This document shows, in pieces, positions 35,132-46,000 of a DNA stretch of 64,000 nt. The first letter of the stretch is position 1. The number at the start of each line of letters is the position of its first letter. This stretch comes from an uncultured Oscillospiraceae bacterium. Its GTDB lineage: Bacteria > Bacillota > Clostridia > Oscillospirales > Oscillospiraceae. The notes under the pieces were generated by a model. The model saw only the letters and a list, made by a program, of their open reading frames with translations. It did no database searches and had not been told where the DNA came from. The translations under genes and the position numbers were made by a program. The stretch is taken from positions 136,132 through 200,131 of the forward strand of contig CAKUAS010000001.1 of the NCBI GenBank assembly GCA_934636655.1, read 5' to 3'.

Positions 35132-35810
35132 AACTGTAGTACCCGTCCATTCCGTCGCTGATCAGGCGGCCGCCGTCGATGGCGATAACGCGCTTTGAGA
35201 AAGCATTGACCAGTTCCTTTTCATGAGTCACCACGAGTATCGTGGTGCCCATCTCATTTATCTTCTCAAGCAGAAGCATAAGTTCAAGACTGCGCACAGG
35301 GTCGAGGTTGCCGGTGGGCTCGTCGGCAATTATCATAGTCGGGTTATTGACCAGAGCACGCGCTATGGCAACACGCTGCTGCTCGCCGCCGGAAAGCTCT
35401 GCGGGCAGGCGCTTCTCGCGTCCTTCAAGGCCTACAAGCTCCAAAACACGGGGCACACGGTCTTTTATCTGTTTATTAGTCGCACAGACAACGCGCATTG
35501 CAAATGCAACGTTATCGTACACAGTCATTTTATCTATAAGCCTGAAGTCCTGAAAGATGACGCCGAGAGTTCTTCTCATCTGCGGCATCTTGCGGCGCTT
35601 GAGCTTGTTCATATTGAAGCCGTTTACAATGACCTCGCCCTCGGATGCCATAATTTCGCCAGTAAGCAGCTTTATGATCGTCGTTTTGCCGGAACCTGAG
35701 GGGCCGACGAGGAAAGCAAACTCACCCTCGTTTATCGTGAGGCTGAAATTATCCAGCGCGGCAACATCACTGTTGTCATAGACCATCGTTACATTGTTCA
35801 TCTGAACCAT
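35118..35810 (-). CDS. ftsE: Cell-division ATP-binding protein FtsE
   Basis: ATPase of FtsEX. 230 aa. Walker A LVGPSGSGKTTIIKLL, Q-loop VIFQDFRLI, ABC signature LSGGEQQRVAIARALV, Walker B MIIADEPTGNLD, and switch His VTHEKELV. AGGAGG upstream of the ATG with a spacing of about 11. Follows a PucR/CdaR regulator by 46 nt. Confidence 0.96.
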   Translation of the reverse strand: MVQMNNVTMVYDNSDVAALDNFSLTINEGEFAFLVGPSGSGKTTIIKLLTGEIMASEGEVIVNGFNMNKLKRRKMPQMRRTLGVIFQDFRLIDKMTVYDNVAFAMRVVCATNKQIKDRVPRVLELVGLEGREKRLPAELSGGEQQRVAIARALVNNPTMIIADEPTGNLDPVRSLELMLLLEKINEMGTTILVVTHEKELVNAFSKRVIAIDGGRLISDGMDGYYSYEVE

Positions 35811-35856
35811 GTGTCATTTTCCTCCTGAGGATATCGGGGATGCTCCCCTACGGATT

Positions 35857-36951
35857 TCAGCGGCCGTTGCTGTTGACCGAATCGAGATACTGCTTGACCA
35901 TCATTGCCACCTTGAAAACAATAGCATGATCAAACTCGCGCAGATCAAGGCCCGTGATCTTCTTGATCTTTTCAAGGCGATAGACGAGCGTATTGCGGTG
36001 GACATACAGCTTGCGGCTCGTTTCAGAAACGTTGAGGTTATTCTCAAAGAATTTATTTATCGTCTCAAGCGTGTCCTCATCCAGGGTCTCAAGCGGATTC
36101 TTCTTGAATACTTCGTTGAGGAACATCTCGCAGAGCGTGGTGGGCAGCTGATATATGATACGGCCGATGCCGAGATTTTCATAGCTGATGATCGTTTTTT
36201 CAGAGTCAAAAACTCTGCCGACATCGATCGCGATCTGCGATTCCTTATAGCGGTCGGCAAGCTCACGAAGGTGGTGCGCCGTCGTGCCAATGCCGATAAT
36301 GCATTTTATCTGAAGCTCGTTTCGCAGAACAGTCTCCACGCTTTCGGCGATTGCCTTTACCTCGGCGCTGTTATCACCGCTGGGGAGCTCCTTTATAACG
36401 ACGATATCGCTTTCGTTTATGCTGATGACAAAGTCATGCTGCTTGTCGGGGAAAAGGCTTTGAAGAACTTCGACGCTGGCAACGTCCGAGCGCTCGACCT
36501 GGCGCACGAGCAGAAGTGCACGCGGAACATCGGGGGCGAAGTGCAGCTCCTTGGTTCTGACATAAACATCACCGGGAAGAATGTTATCGGAAATTATATT
36601 CTTGAGGAAAGCAGCCTTATTGTACTTTTCCTCATAGTTCATCTTCGCCTCGTTAAAGGCGACGGCCGCCATCATGCACGTCACACGTGCCATATCATCA
36701 CAGCCTTCGACGAACACCGCATAATCAAATTTGCCGCTGTTATTGCTGAGCACCTTATATGTCCGCACGCCGCTTACGAGCACGGGCTCGGAAAAATCAT
36801 AATTCATGCTCGAAAAATCCTCAAGCCTCGAGCCGATCATCGGCAGCTCGCTGCATGTGAGGACAAAGCCCTGATCGTCAATGATGCCAATACATCTGTC
36901 AGTTGCTTCTTTTATCTGCATTATCACGCTCTGAAAAATTCTGCTGGACAT
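35857..36951 (-). CDS. PucR/CdaR-family transcriptional regulator
   Basis: 364 aa. N-terminal sensory part (residues 1 to about 150, CdaR/GAF-like), central GGDEF-related segment typical of the family (about 150-280: LLLVRQVERSDVASVEV... ESQIAIDVGRV), and the C-terminal PucR HTH: LNVSETSRKLYVHRNTLVYRLEKIKKITGLDL. Such regulators respond to small metabolites. GGGGAGG precedes the ATG. Directly upstream of ftsE, 46 nt apart; whether it controls ftsEX is unknown. Twin direct repeats overlap its promoter and may be its own binding sites. Confidence 0.85.
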   Translation of the reverse strand: MSSRIFQSVIMQIKEATDRCIGIIDDQGFVLTCSELPMIGSRLEDFSSMNYDFSEPVLVSGVRTYKVLSNNSGKFDYAVFVEGCDDMARVTCMMAAVAFNEAKMNYEEKYNKAAFLKNIISDNILPGDVYVRTKELHFAPDVPRALLLVRQVERSDVASVEVLQSLFPDKQHDFVISINESDIVVIKELPSGDNSAEVKAIAESVETVLRNELQIKCIIGIGTTAHHLRELADRYKESQIAIDVGRVFDSEKTIISYENLGIGRIIYQLPTTLCEMFLNEVFKKNPLETLDEDTLETINKFFENNLNVSETSRKLYVHRNTLVYRLEKIKKITGLDLREFDHAIVFKVAMMVKQYLDSVNSNGR

Positions 36952-37016
36952 CGTCTTTTTACCTCCCCTGAAGTCTATGGGTATTTTAACGATAGATAAT
37001 ATTCAACACTTTCTAC

Positions 37017-37078
37017 ATGATAATACTTTTTTGTGCGTTTTTCAATAGAAAATCACATTATTTTTGTGCGTTTTTCAA
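37017..37078 (-). promoter_or_regulatory. PucR-gene promoter with two identical 18-bp direct repeats
   Basis: Minus strand TTGAAA (37045-37040), 17 bp, TATCAT (37022-37017). An 18-bp sequence, TTGAAAAACGCACAAAAA on the minus strand, occurs exactly twice: 37045-37028 (covering the -35) and 37078-37061, 33 bp (three helical turns) apart. Confidence 0.7.
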
Positions 37079-37130
37079 AAAATCGCATAATTGTTTTGCT
37101 AAAAGCACCAAATATAGAGCTGAATTTTTG

Positions 37131-37844
37131 TTATTTTTTCTTATTCACACTGCACAACTCATTTTCAGATAATTGACGAAATTCGCCCGGAAGAAGGCTG
37201 TTATCAAGCTCCAGACCGCCTATCGACAGGCGCTTGAGCGCCGTCACGGGCTTTCCGCGCGAGGCGAGCATGCGCTTGACCTGATGATATTTTCCCTCCA
37301 TCACATGCACGAGGCAGCTCCCATCCGGGAGCTTTTCAAGCTCCGCAGGCAGACACTGAGTTCCGTCGCCGAGCACTATTCCCTGGCGGAACGCCGCGAT
37401 GTCGGCATCGTCAACCGGGCCCTCCGTGACAGCGTGATAAGTCTTAACTATCTCCGACTTCGGCGAAATGACTTTGTGCGCAAACTCGCCGTCATTGGTT
37501 ATTATGAGAAGCCCTGTCGTGTCCTTATCCAATCGACCGACGGGAAACAGATTTTTCTTTTTGAGCTCAGCAGGAAATAGGTCAATGACCGTCTTTTGCT
37601 TTTTATCATCGGTAGCAGACAGTATTCCTTCCGGCTTGTTGAGCATGTAATAGCAGAACTTCGCATAGATCACGGGCTTTCCGCCAAGCTCGACACATGC
37701 CGTATCGCTGTCGATTTTCTGCTCGGGTGAGGTGACAGTGAGACCATCAACTCTTACACTTCCGTTTTTAATTATCTGCCTGAGCTGGCTTCGCGAGAGT
37801 GCTGTACACTCTGAAAGCAGCTTGTCAAGTCGCATAAGCGGCAT
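37131..37844 (-). CDS. RsuA-family rRNA pseudouridine synthase
   Basis: 237 aa. N-terminal S4 domain MRLDKLLSECTALSRSQLRQ IIKNGSVRVDG, then the RsuA-type catalytic core with the signature FPVGRLDKDTTGLLIITNDG (catalytic Asp in GRLDKDT) and KYHQVKRMLASRGKPV. Probably modifies the small-subunit rRNA (RsuA, U516) but RluB/E-type substrates cannot be excluded. ATG at 37844 chosen for CAGGGTG upstream; ATG 37835 is possible. Confidence 0.9.
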   Translation of the reverse strand: MPLMRLDKLLSECTALSRSQLRQIIKNGSVRVDGLTVTSPEQKIDSDTACVELGGKPVIYAKFCYYMLNKPEGILSATDDKKQKTVIDLFPAELKKKNLFPVGRLDKDTTGLLIITNDGEFAHKVISPKSEIVKTYHAVTEGPVDDADIAAFRQGIVLGDGTQCLPAELEKLPDGSCLVHVMEGKYHQVKRMLASRGKPVTALKRLSIGGLELDNSLLPGEFRQLSENELCSVNKKK

Positions 37845-37934
37845 ATAAGCACCCTGTTTCGCATAACATTTAATACAAAGCAATTATAACATAAAGTAAT
37901 GATTATTTGAATAGGAAAAGGCAAATATACGAAT

Positions 37935-38390
37935 ATGTTTACGAAAAGTTTAAAGCTGACGAAAAAGCGTGCGGTCGCGCTGCTGCTCATACTGGGAGTG
38001 ATATTATCGGCCGCCGTCATACTTTGCTCCTCGCCGCGCAGTCTTTTCAGCACGGGTGATATGCTCGACGTTTCACAGACAAAAGGCAGAGAAAAGTATC
38101 TCGCATCCTATGGTTGGATGATAGATCCCAACAGTGAAGAGGCACGCAATGTGCTTCTTCCAAAGAACTTTGAGGGTGCAGTGAGAGAATATGCCGACAT
38201 GCAGACGAGTCAGGGCTATGATTTTGCATCCTACGCTGGGCTTGAATGCAGGCAGTTTACATATACGGTAACTAACTACGAAGGCTGCAGCAGCACGGTG
38301 TACGCAACTTTGTACGTCAAAGGCACACGCGTCATCGGCGGCGACATACACTCGGCGGAAATCGACGGTTTCATGCACGGCATACGGTAA
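37935..38390 (+). CDS. Membrane-anchored DUF4830 protein
   Basis: 151 aa, function unknown. N-terminal membrane anchor (residues about 13-33, AVALLLILGVILSAAVILC), then an extracytoplasmic DUF4830-like domain: REKYLASYGWMIDPNSEEAR, SQGYDFASYAGLECRQFTY, GTRVIGGDIHSAEIDGFMHG. GGAAAAGG lies upstream of the ATG. Stands alone, divergent from the pseudouridine synthase gene. Confidence 0.78.
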   Translation: MFTKSLKLTKKRAVALLLILGVILSAAVILCSSPRSLFSTGDMLDVSQTKGREKYLASYGWMIDPNSEEARNVLLPKNFEGAVREYADMQTSQGYDFASYAGLECRQFTYTVTNYEGCSSTVYATLYVKGTRVIGGDIHSAEIDGFMHGIR

Positions 38391-38394
38391 AAAA

Positions 38395-38428
38395 ACAAGC
38401 CATGAAGCAAATGCTTCATGGCTTGTCT
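38395..38428. terminator. Bidirectional terminator between DUF4830 and tuf
   Basis: CAAGCCATGAAGC / GCTTCATGGCTTG; on the minus strand (end of tuf) it is followed by TTTTTTT. Confidence 0.88.
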
Positions 38429-38464
38429 GTTAAATGAACTTTTCAGTTCAGTCAGTTTTGGAAA

Positions 38465-39667
<1,203 letters not shown>

Positions 39668-39731
39668 AATAATAACCTCCGTGAAATTGATACAAATGAT
39701 TTTTGATTAAACTACTTGCTTATATGGTTTA

Positions 39732-41807
39732 TCAGCCCTTGCGTGCGCCGCGAAGTGTCTCCTGGAGATTCTTCGGAAGCTCAACATAGTGGCTGGGTTC
39801 CATGCTGTAGGTCGCGCGGCCCTGAGTTTTGCTTCTCAGGTCGGTCGCGTAGCCGAACATGGATGCAAGAGGAACGTTCGCCTCGATGACTGCGGCACCG
39901 TTTCTGATGTCCGAGCCAACGATCTGGCCTCGTCTTGCATTTATATCGCCCATAACGTCTCCCATGTATTCATCGGGAGCCGTTACGACGACCTTCATAA
40001 TAGGTTCAAGCAGAGTGGGGCCTGCTTTCTCGCAGGCTTCCTTGAACGCCATGCTGCCGCAGATCTTGAACGCCATTTCAGACGAGTCGACCTCGTGGTA
40101 CGAACCGTCTATAAGCGTTACCTTCACATCCACGACCTGATAGCCGGCGAGCACGCCCGACTGCATTGCACCCTGGATACCCTGATCGACACAGGGGATA
40201 TACTCCTTGGGGATCGCGCCGCCGGTGATCTTGTTGATAAACTCATAGCCCTTGCCGGACTCATTGGGCTCAACGATGATCTTACAATGTGCAAACTGGC
40301 CTTTACCGCCCGTCTGGCGGGCATAGCGGGTATCGACGGTCGCCTCGCGCGTGATGGTCTCTTTGTAGGAGACCTGCGGCTTACCGACATTAGCCTCAAC
40401 CTTGAACTCGCGCAGAAGTCTGTCAACAATGATCTCAAGGTGAAGCTCGCCCATACCGGCGATTATGGTCTGACCCGACTCTTCGTCGGTGTAGGTCTTG
40501 AACGTGGGATCTTCCTCCGCGAGCTTCTGAAGCGCGATAGCCATCTTCTCCTGACCGGCTTTGGTCTTGGGCTCGATAGCGACGCGGATAACGGGCTCGG
40601 GGAATTCCATGGATTCAAGGATGATCGGATGCTTCTCGTCGCAGAGCGTATCGCCCGTGGTGGTGTTTTTAAGGCCGACCGCGGCGGCGATATCGCCGGA
40701 ATACGCAACGGAGAGATCCTCTCTGTGGTTTGCGTGCATCAGCAGGATCCTGCCGATACGCTCGCGCTGACCCTTAGACGAGTTCAAAACCGTTTTGCCT
40801 GCCTCAACGATGCCGGAATAGACACGGAAGAAGCTCAGGCGGCCGACAAAGGGGTCGGTCATGATCTTGAACGCAAGTGCGGAGAACGGAGCCTCATCGG
40901 AAGCTTCGCGGGTCTCCTCCTCGTCGGTCTTGGGGTTAGTTCCGCTGATAGCGGGAATATCCAGCGGCGAGGGCATGTACTCAACGATAGCGTCGAGCAG
41001 CTTCTGCACGCCTTTGTTTTTATAAGATGTGCCGCAGACCACGGGAACCATCTTAACGGCGCAGGTCGCCTTTCTGATGGCTGCGCGGATCATATCCTGC
41101 GGAACTTCCTCGCCTTCGAGATAAAGCATCATTATCTCGTCGTCGAAATCCGAGATGGCCTCCAGCATGTTTACGCGATATTCCTCGGCCAGATCACGCA
41201 TATCCTCGGGGATCTCCTCGGTGCGCATGTCGTTGCCGAGATCATCGTAATAAATGCGGGCATTCATCTCCACCAGATCGATTATGCCTCGGAAATCCGC
41301 TTCGGCGCCGATCGGGAGCTGGATGGGAACTGCATTACATTTAAGTCTGTCATGCACCATATCGAGGACATGGTAGAAGTCCGCACCCATGATATCCATC
41401 TTGTTGACGTATATCATACGGGGAACGTTGTAATGATCAGCCTGTCTCCAAACTGTCTCGGACTGCGGCTCAACGCCGCCCTTGGCACACAATACGGTCA
41501 CACATCCGTCGAGAACTCGGAGCGAACGCTCGACCTCAACGGTAAAGTCAACGTGGCCCGGAGTATCAATGATATTGATACGGGTATCGCGCCAGTGGCA
41601 TGTGGTAGCTGCGGAAGTGATGGTTATACCTCTCTCCTGCTCCTGCTCCATCCAGTCCATGGTCGCGGTGCCTTCATGGGTCTCGCCGATCTTGTAGTTT
41701 ACGCCGGTGTAGTACAGAATACGCTCGGTTGTCGTAGTCTTGCCGGCGTCGATGTGGGCCATGATACCGATATTTCTTGTTTTTTCAAGTGAATACTGTC
41801 TTGGCAT
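39732..41807 (-). CDS. fusA: Elongation factor G
   Basis: Translocase GTPase. 691 aa, full length. AHIDAGKTTTTERILYYTG, RGITITSAATTC, DTPGHVDFTVEVERSL, NKMD; domain IV GGKGQFAHCKIIVEP and domain V terminal YVELPKNLQETLRGARKG. Lies between rpsG and tuf; AGGAGAAG upstream of the ATG. Confidence 0.98.
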   Translation of the reverse strand: MPRQYSLEKTRNIGIMAHIDAGKTTTTERILYYTGVNYKIGETHEGTATMDWMEQEQERGITITSAATTCHWRDTRINIIDTPGHVDFTVEVERSLRVLDGCVTVLCAKGGVEPQSETVWRQADHYNVPRMIYVNKMDIMGADFYHVLDMVHDRLKCNAVPIQLPIGAEADFRGIIDLVEMNARIYYDDLGNDMRTEEIPEDMRDLAEEYRVNMLEAISDFDDEIMMLYLEGEEVPQDMIRAAIRKATCAVKMVPVVCGTSYKNKGVQKLLDAIVEYMPSPLDIPAISGTNPKTDEEETREASDEAPFSALAFKIMTDPFVGRLSFFRVYSGIVEAGKTVLNSSKGQRERIGRILLMHANHREDLSVAYSGDIAAAVGLKNTTTGDTLCDEKHPIILESMEFPEPVIRVAIEPKTKAGQEKMAIALQKLAEEDPTFKTYTDEESGQTIIAGMGELHLEIIVDRLLREFKVEANVGKPQVSYKETITREATVDTRYARQTGGKGQFAHCKIIVEPNESGKGYEFINKITGGAIPKEYIPCVDQGIQGAMQSGVLAGYQVVDVKVTLIDGSYHEVDSSEMAFKICGSMAFKEACEKAGPTLLEPIMKVVVTAPDEYMGDVMGDINARRGQIVGSDIRNGAAVIEANVPLASMFGYATDLRSKTQGRATYSMEPSHYVELPKNLQETLRGARKG

Positions 41808-41825
41808 AATCTTCTCCTGATAGGA

Positions 41826-42296
41826 TTACCATCTGAAGTGTGCGAAGGCCTTGTTGGAGTCTGCCATCTTGTGGGTATCCTCGCGCTTCTTGACAGATGC
41901 GCCGAGGTTGTTGCAGGCATCCATGATCTCGCCTGCGAGACGCTCCTTCATGGTCTTCTCGCCGCGCTTGCGGGCATAGCCGACCAGCCAGCGAAGGCCG
42001 AGAGTCTGACGACGTGCAGGTCTTACTTCGATAGGAACCTGGTAAGTTGCACCGCCGACACGGCGAGCCTTAACTTCGAGGCTGGGCATGATGTTGTTCA
42101 TAGCTTCGGTGAAGGCGTCAAGGGGTTCCTTGCCGGTCTTCTCCTTGATGATGTCAAAAGCGTCGTAAACGACCTTCTGAGCAACACCCTTTTTGCCGTC
42201 CAGCATGATAGCGTTGATGAGCTTGGTCACCAGAACACTATTGTACATAGGATCGGGTAAAATTTCTCTTTTGGGAACATTACCTCTTCTGGGCAC
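41826..42296 (-). CDS. rpsG: 30S ribosomal protein S7
   Basis: Primary 16S rRNA-binding protein of the 30S head. 156 aa from a GTG at 42296, which follows AAGGAGG by 8 nt and gives the canonical MPRRGNVPKREILPDPMYNS start; an in-frame ATG at 42314 overlaps that Shine-Dalgarno. Ends KADSNKAFAHFRW-like (MADSNKAFAHFRW). Confidence 0.97.
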   Translation of the reverse strand: MPRRGNVPKREILPDPMYNSVLVTKLINAIMLDGKKGVAQKVVYDAFDIIKEKTGKEPLDAFTEAMNNIMPSLEVKARRVGGATYQVPIEVRPARRQTLGLRWLVGYARKRGEKTMKERLAGEIMDACNNLGASVKKREDTHKMADSNKAFAHFRW

Positions 42297-42426
42297 TGTG
42301 CTTCCCTCCTTCATTAAAAAATGACTTCACAGGTACTCGGAACGGCTCTGAGCCATTCCGTCTGCGCCCCGAGGTCTAATATTATATAGTAGACAACAGG
42401 GCAAAAAATTTTGCTTGTTGGGATAA

Positions 42427-42849
42427 TTACTTCTTTGCAGCCTTGGGTCTCTTCGCGCCGTACTTGGAGCGAGCCTGCATACGACCCGTGACGCCCTGAG
42501 CGTCGAGGGTGCCGCGAATGATGTGGTAACGAACACCGGGAAGGTCCTTGACACGGCCGCCGCGGATCATAACAACGCTATGCTCCTGAAGGTTGTGGCC
42601 GACACCGGGAATGTAAGCGGTGACTTCGTAACCGTTGGTCAGACGCACACGAGCGATCTTACGCAGTGCGGAGTTAGGCTTCTTGGGGGTGGAGGTACGA
42701 ACTGCGGTGCAGACGCCTCTCTTCTGAGGGGAGCTCAGGTCGGTCTCGCAATTTTTCAGGGTGTTGAGGCCCTTCTGCATTGCGGGGGAGTTGGACTTGT
42801 AGGTCGACTTCTCTCTGCCTTTTCTCACCAGCTGGTTAAACGTAGGCAA
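42427..42849 (-). CDS. rpsL: 30S ribosomal protein S12
   Basis: Decoding-centre protein. 140 aa; MPTFNQLVRKGREKSTYKSN, the KPNSALRKIARVRLTNG region, and GVRYHIIRGTLDAQGV. Start is TTG at 42849, 9 nt after AAGGAG; the ATG at 42856 is out of frame and opens only a six-codon peptide. TTG is unusual for such a highly expressed gene. First gene of the str operon. Confidence 0.97.
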   Translation of the reverse strand: MPTFNQLVRKGREKSTYKSNSPAMQKGLNTLKNCETDLSSPQKRGVCTAVRTSTPKKPNSALRKIARVRLTNGYEVTAYIPGVGHNLQEHSVVMIRGGRVKDLPGVRYHIIRGTLDAQGVTGRMQARSKYGAKRPKAAKK

Positions 42850-42941
42850 TTTTCATTTCTCCTTTCTTAAAAATTCCTTGAAATTCAAGGTTTCTGCATG
42901 GATTTTGCGCTTTTGGGCGCACTAAACCCACACAGATTGAA

Positions 42942-42970
42942 ATTTTAGCATATTACACAAATTCAGTCAA
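42942..42970 (-). promoter_or_regulatory. Sigma-A promoter of the str operon (rpsL-rpsG-fusA-tuf)
   Basis: Minus strand TTGACT (42970-42965), 17 bp, TAAAAT (42947-42942), leader of about 85 nt. Confidence 0.75.
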
Positions 42971-43024
42971 GATTTTTTTACACAAAAATGAGCCCGGTTT
43001 TTGAATTTTTCTTATCCAAAGGGC

Positions 43025-43057
43025 ATAGAAAACCCCTGCCCGGCGTCGGACAGGGGC
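43025..43057 (-). terminator. Terminator after rpoC
   Basis: Minus strand CCCCTGTCC / GGGCAGGGG hairpin followed by TTTTC, immediately before the str promoter; it separates rpoBC from the str operon. Confidence 0.8.
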
Positions 43058-43070
43058 ATAACTATTGTTC

Positions 43071-46000
43071 TTAGAGTGCGTTGGTCTTACCGACAAGTGC
43101 GGAAAGGTCAACATACTGCGCCGGATCGTCGGTGACGGTGTCGTCGGTCTTCTCCTCGAAGTCACGGTACATGGAAAGTCCGGTACCGGCCGGGATGAGC
43201 TTACCGATGATGACGTTCTCCTTAAGTCCGACAAGATGGTCGACCTTACCCTTGATGGCAGCCTCGGTAAGGACCTTGGTGGTCTCCTGGAAGGACGCTG
43301 CCGACAGGAAGCTCTCGGTCGCGAGGGACGCTTTGGTGATACCCATGAGAAGCTGGGTATAGGTCGCCTTGCTGAGGCCCTCCTCGCCTGCTTCGATACG
43401 CTCCTCGATCTTACGGTTTGCTGCCTTGAGCTCGCCGATATCTACGGTTGCGCCGGAGAGCAGGTCGGTGCTGCCGGATTCCTCAATCTTGACCTTGCGC
43501 ATCATCTGGCGGACGATGATCTCGATATGCTTATCGTTGATATCAACGCCCTGCTGACGGTAGACCTTCTGGACCTCCTGAATGATGTATGTGCGGACGC
43601 CGGGACGGCCGTACTTATCATCATCAATGCCGCGGATACGCAGAACATCGTGCGGGCTGAGCGCACCGCTGGTGAGCTCCTGTCCCTTGTCGACATGGTC
43701 GCCGTTCTTGACGAGGATACCTGCCGAGTGAGGTACGGTGTAGACCTTGGTCTCGCCCTCTTCCTCACTGATGACGCTTATCGCAAACAGAGCGCCCTTC
43801 TTGGTCTCCTCAATGGACACAGTACCGGAGATCTCGGACAGAACAGCCATCTTCTTGGGCTTGCGAGCCTCGAACAGTTCTTCAACACGGGGAAGACCCT
43901 GAGTGATATCGTCGCCCGCTACGCCGCCGGTGTGGAAGGTACGCATGGTAAGCTGAGTACCTGGTTCGCCGATAGACTGAGCCGCGATAACGCCGACGGC
44001 TTCACCCGCGCTGACAGGCTGGCCGATCGCAAGGTTAATGCCGTAGCAGCGTGCGCACACGCCGGTGCGGGCTTCGCAGGACAGAACGCTGCGGATAAGC
44101 ACGCGGTCAATGCCGTGGGCTTCGAGAACGTCGGCATCTGCCGGCATGAGCATATGATCGGTGTCGAACAGCACCTCGCCGGTCTGCGGATCGCAGATGG
44201 GAACTGCCGGGAATCTGCCATGTATGCTGATGCCGAAGGACTGGACGAGCTGGCCCTTATCGTAGACAGCCGATGCCCAGACACCGTCGTGCGTACCGCA
44301 GTCGGCCTCACGGATGATAACATCCTGGCAGACATCGACCATTCGGCGGGTAAGGTAACCGGAGTCGGCGGTACGAAGCGCGGTATCGGCCAAGCCCTTA
44401 CGAGCACCTCGTGAGGAGATAAAGTACTCCAGAACGCTCAGGCCTTCACGGAAGTTTGCCTTGATGGGGATCTCGATGGTCTTACCGGAGGTGTTAGCCA
44501 TAAGTCCGCGCATACCTGCAAGCTGACGGATCTGGTTCATGGAACCACGAGCACCGGAGTTTGCCATCATATAAATAGGATTGTAGGTATCGAGGCAGTT
44601 CTGCAGCGCGCTGGTAACATCCTTAGTGGTCTTTTCCCACTCGGAGACGACCAGGCGGTAGCGCTCGTCATCGGTGATGAAGCCGCGCTTGAACTGACGC
44701 TCGATGGCAAGTACCTTGCTCTCGGTCTCGCTGATGAGGGTCTTTTTCGCCTCGGGAACGGTCATATCTGCAATAGAGATCGTGATAGCGCCCTTGGTCG
44801 AATACTTATAGCCCATTGCCTTGATGCCGTCAAGCACCTCGGCGGAGATGGTGAAGTCGTGCTTTTTGATGCAGCGGTCGATGATATCGCCCAGCTGCTT
44901 TTTGCCGACCTGGAAGCCGATCTCGTGATCAAATGCGTGCTCGGGGTCGGTTCTGTCAACGTAACCGAGGTCCTGAGGGATCTTTTCGTTGAAGATGATA
45001 CGGCCGACGGTGCTCTCGATGAGCTTGGATTTTTCCACGCCGTCGAAAGTCTTGGTAACGCGAACAAGGATAGGCGCATGCAGTCCGACCTCGCCCTGGC
45101 TGTATGCCATGACCGCCTCGCTGGGATCGCGGTAGATGAGCAGAGGCTTGTAGGACGGAGCTTTACCGCCCTCGGCAGCCGCTTTCTCCTCCGCTGCGAC
45201 GAAATCGTCGCCGTCAACAATATCGTTTGCGGGCAGATCGGTATCACCGGGCTCGGTCACAAACACATGCTCAGCGCCCTTTTCGGCTTTGCCGATGCGC
45301 TTCATAGTCAGGTAGTACGAACCGAGGATCATATCCTGAGTAGGAACGGTTACCGGGTGGCCGTCCTGCGGGCGCAGGAGGTTATTTGCCGAGAGCATGA
45401 GTATGCGCGCCTCGGCCTGAGCCTCTGCGGACAGAGGAACGTGGATAGCCATCTGGTCGCCGTCGAAGTCTGCGTTATATGCGGTACATACCAGAGGATG
45501 CAGCTTGAGTGCGCGGCCCTCGACGAGGATAGGCTCAAATGCCTGAATGCCGAGACGGTGCAGCGTAGGCGCACGGTTAAGGAGCACGGGATGCTCTTTA
45601 ATGACGACTTCGAGCGCGTCCCAAACCTCGGTGCGCTGCTTATCGACCATCTTCTTCGCGGACTTGATGTTGTTCGCAACGCCGTCCTCGACGAGCTTCT
45701 TCATAACGAAGGGGCGGAACAGCTCGATAGCCATTTCTTTAGGAACGCCGCACTGATATATCTTAAGGTCAGGACCGACGACGATAACGCTTCGGCCGGA
45801 GTAGTCAACGCGCTTGCCGAGAAGATTCTGACGGAAGCGTCCCTGCTTGCCCTTGAGCATATCGGACAGAGACTTGAGGGCACGGGAATTTGCACCGGTT
45901 ACAGCTCTGCCGCGGCGGCCGTTATCGATAAGTGCGTCAACGGCTTCCTGGAGCATGCGCTTCTCGTTGCGGACGATTATATCGGGCGCGTTGAGCTGAA

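Noticed and set aside
39789..41792. A 667-codon plus-strand frame
   Set aside because: Exact antisense of fusA; arises from the strong codon bias of that gene and has no Shine-Dalgarno or known domain.
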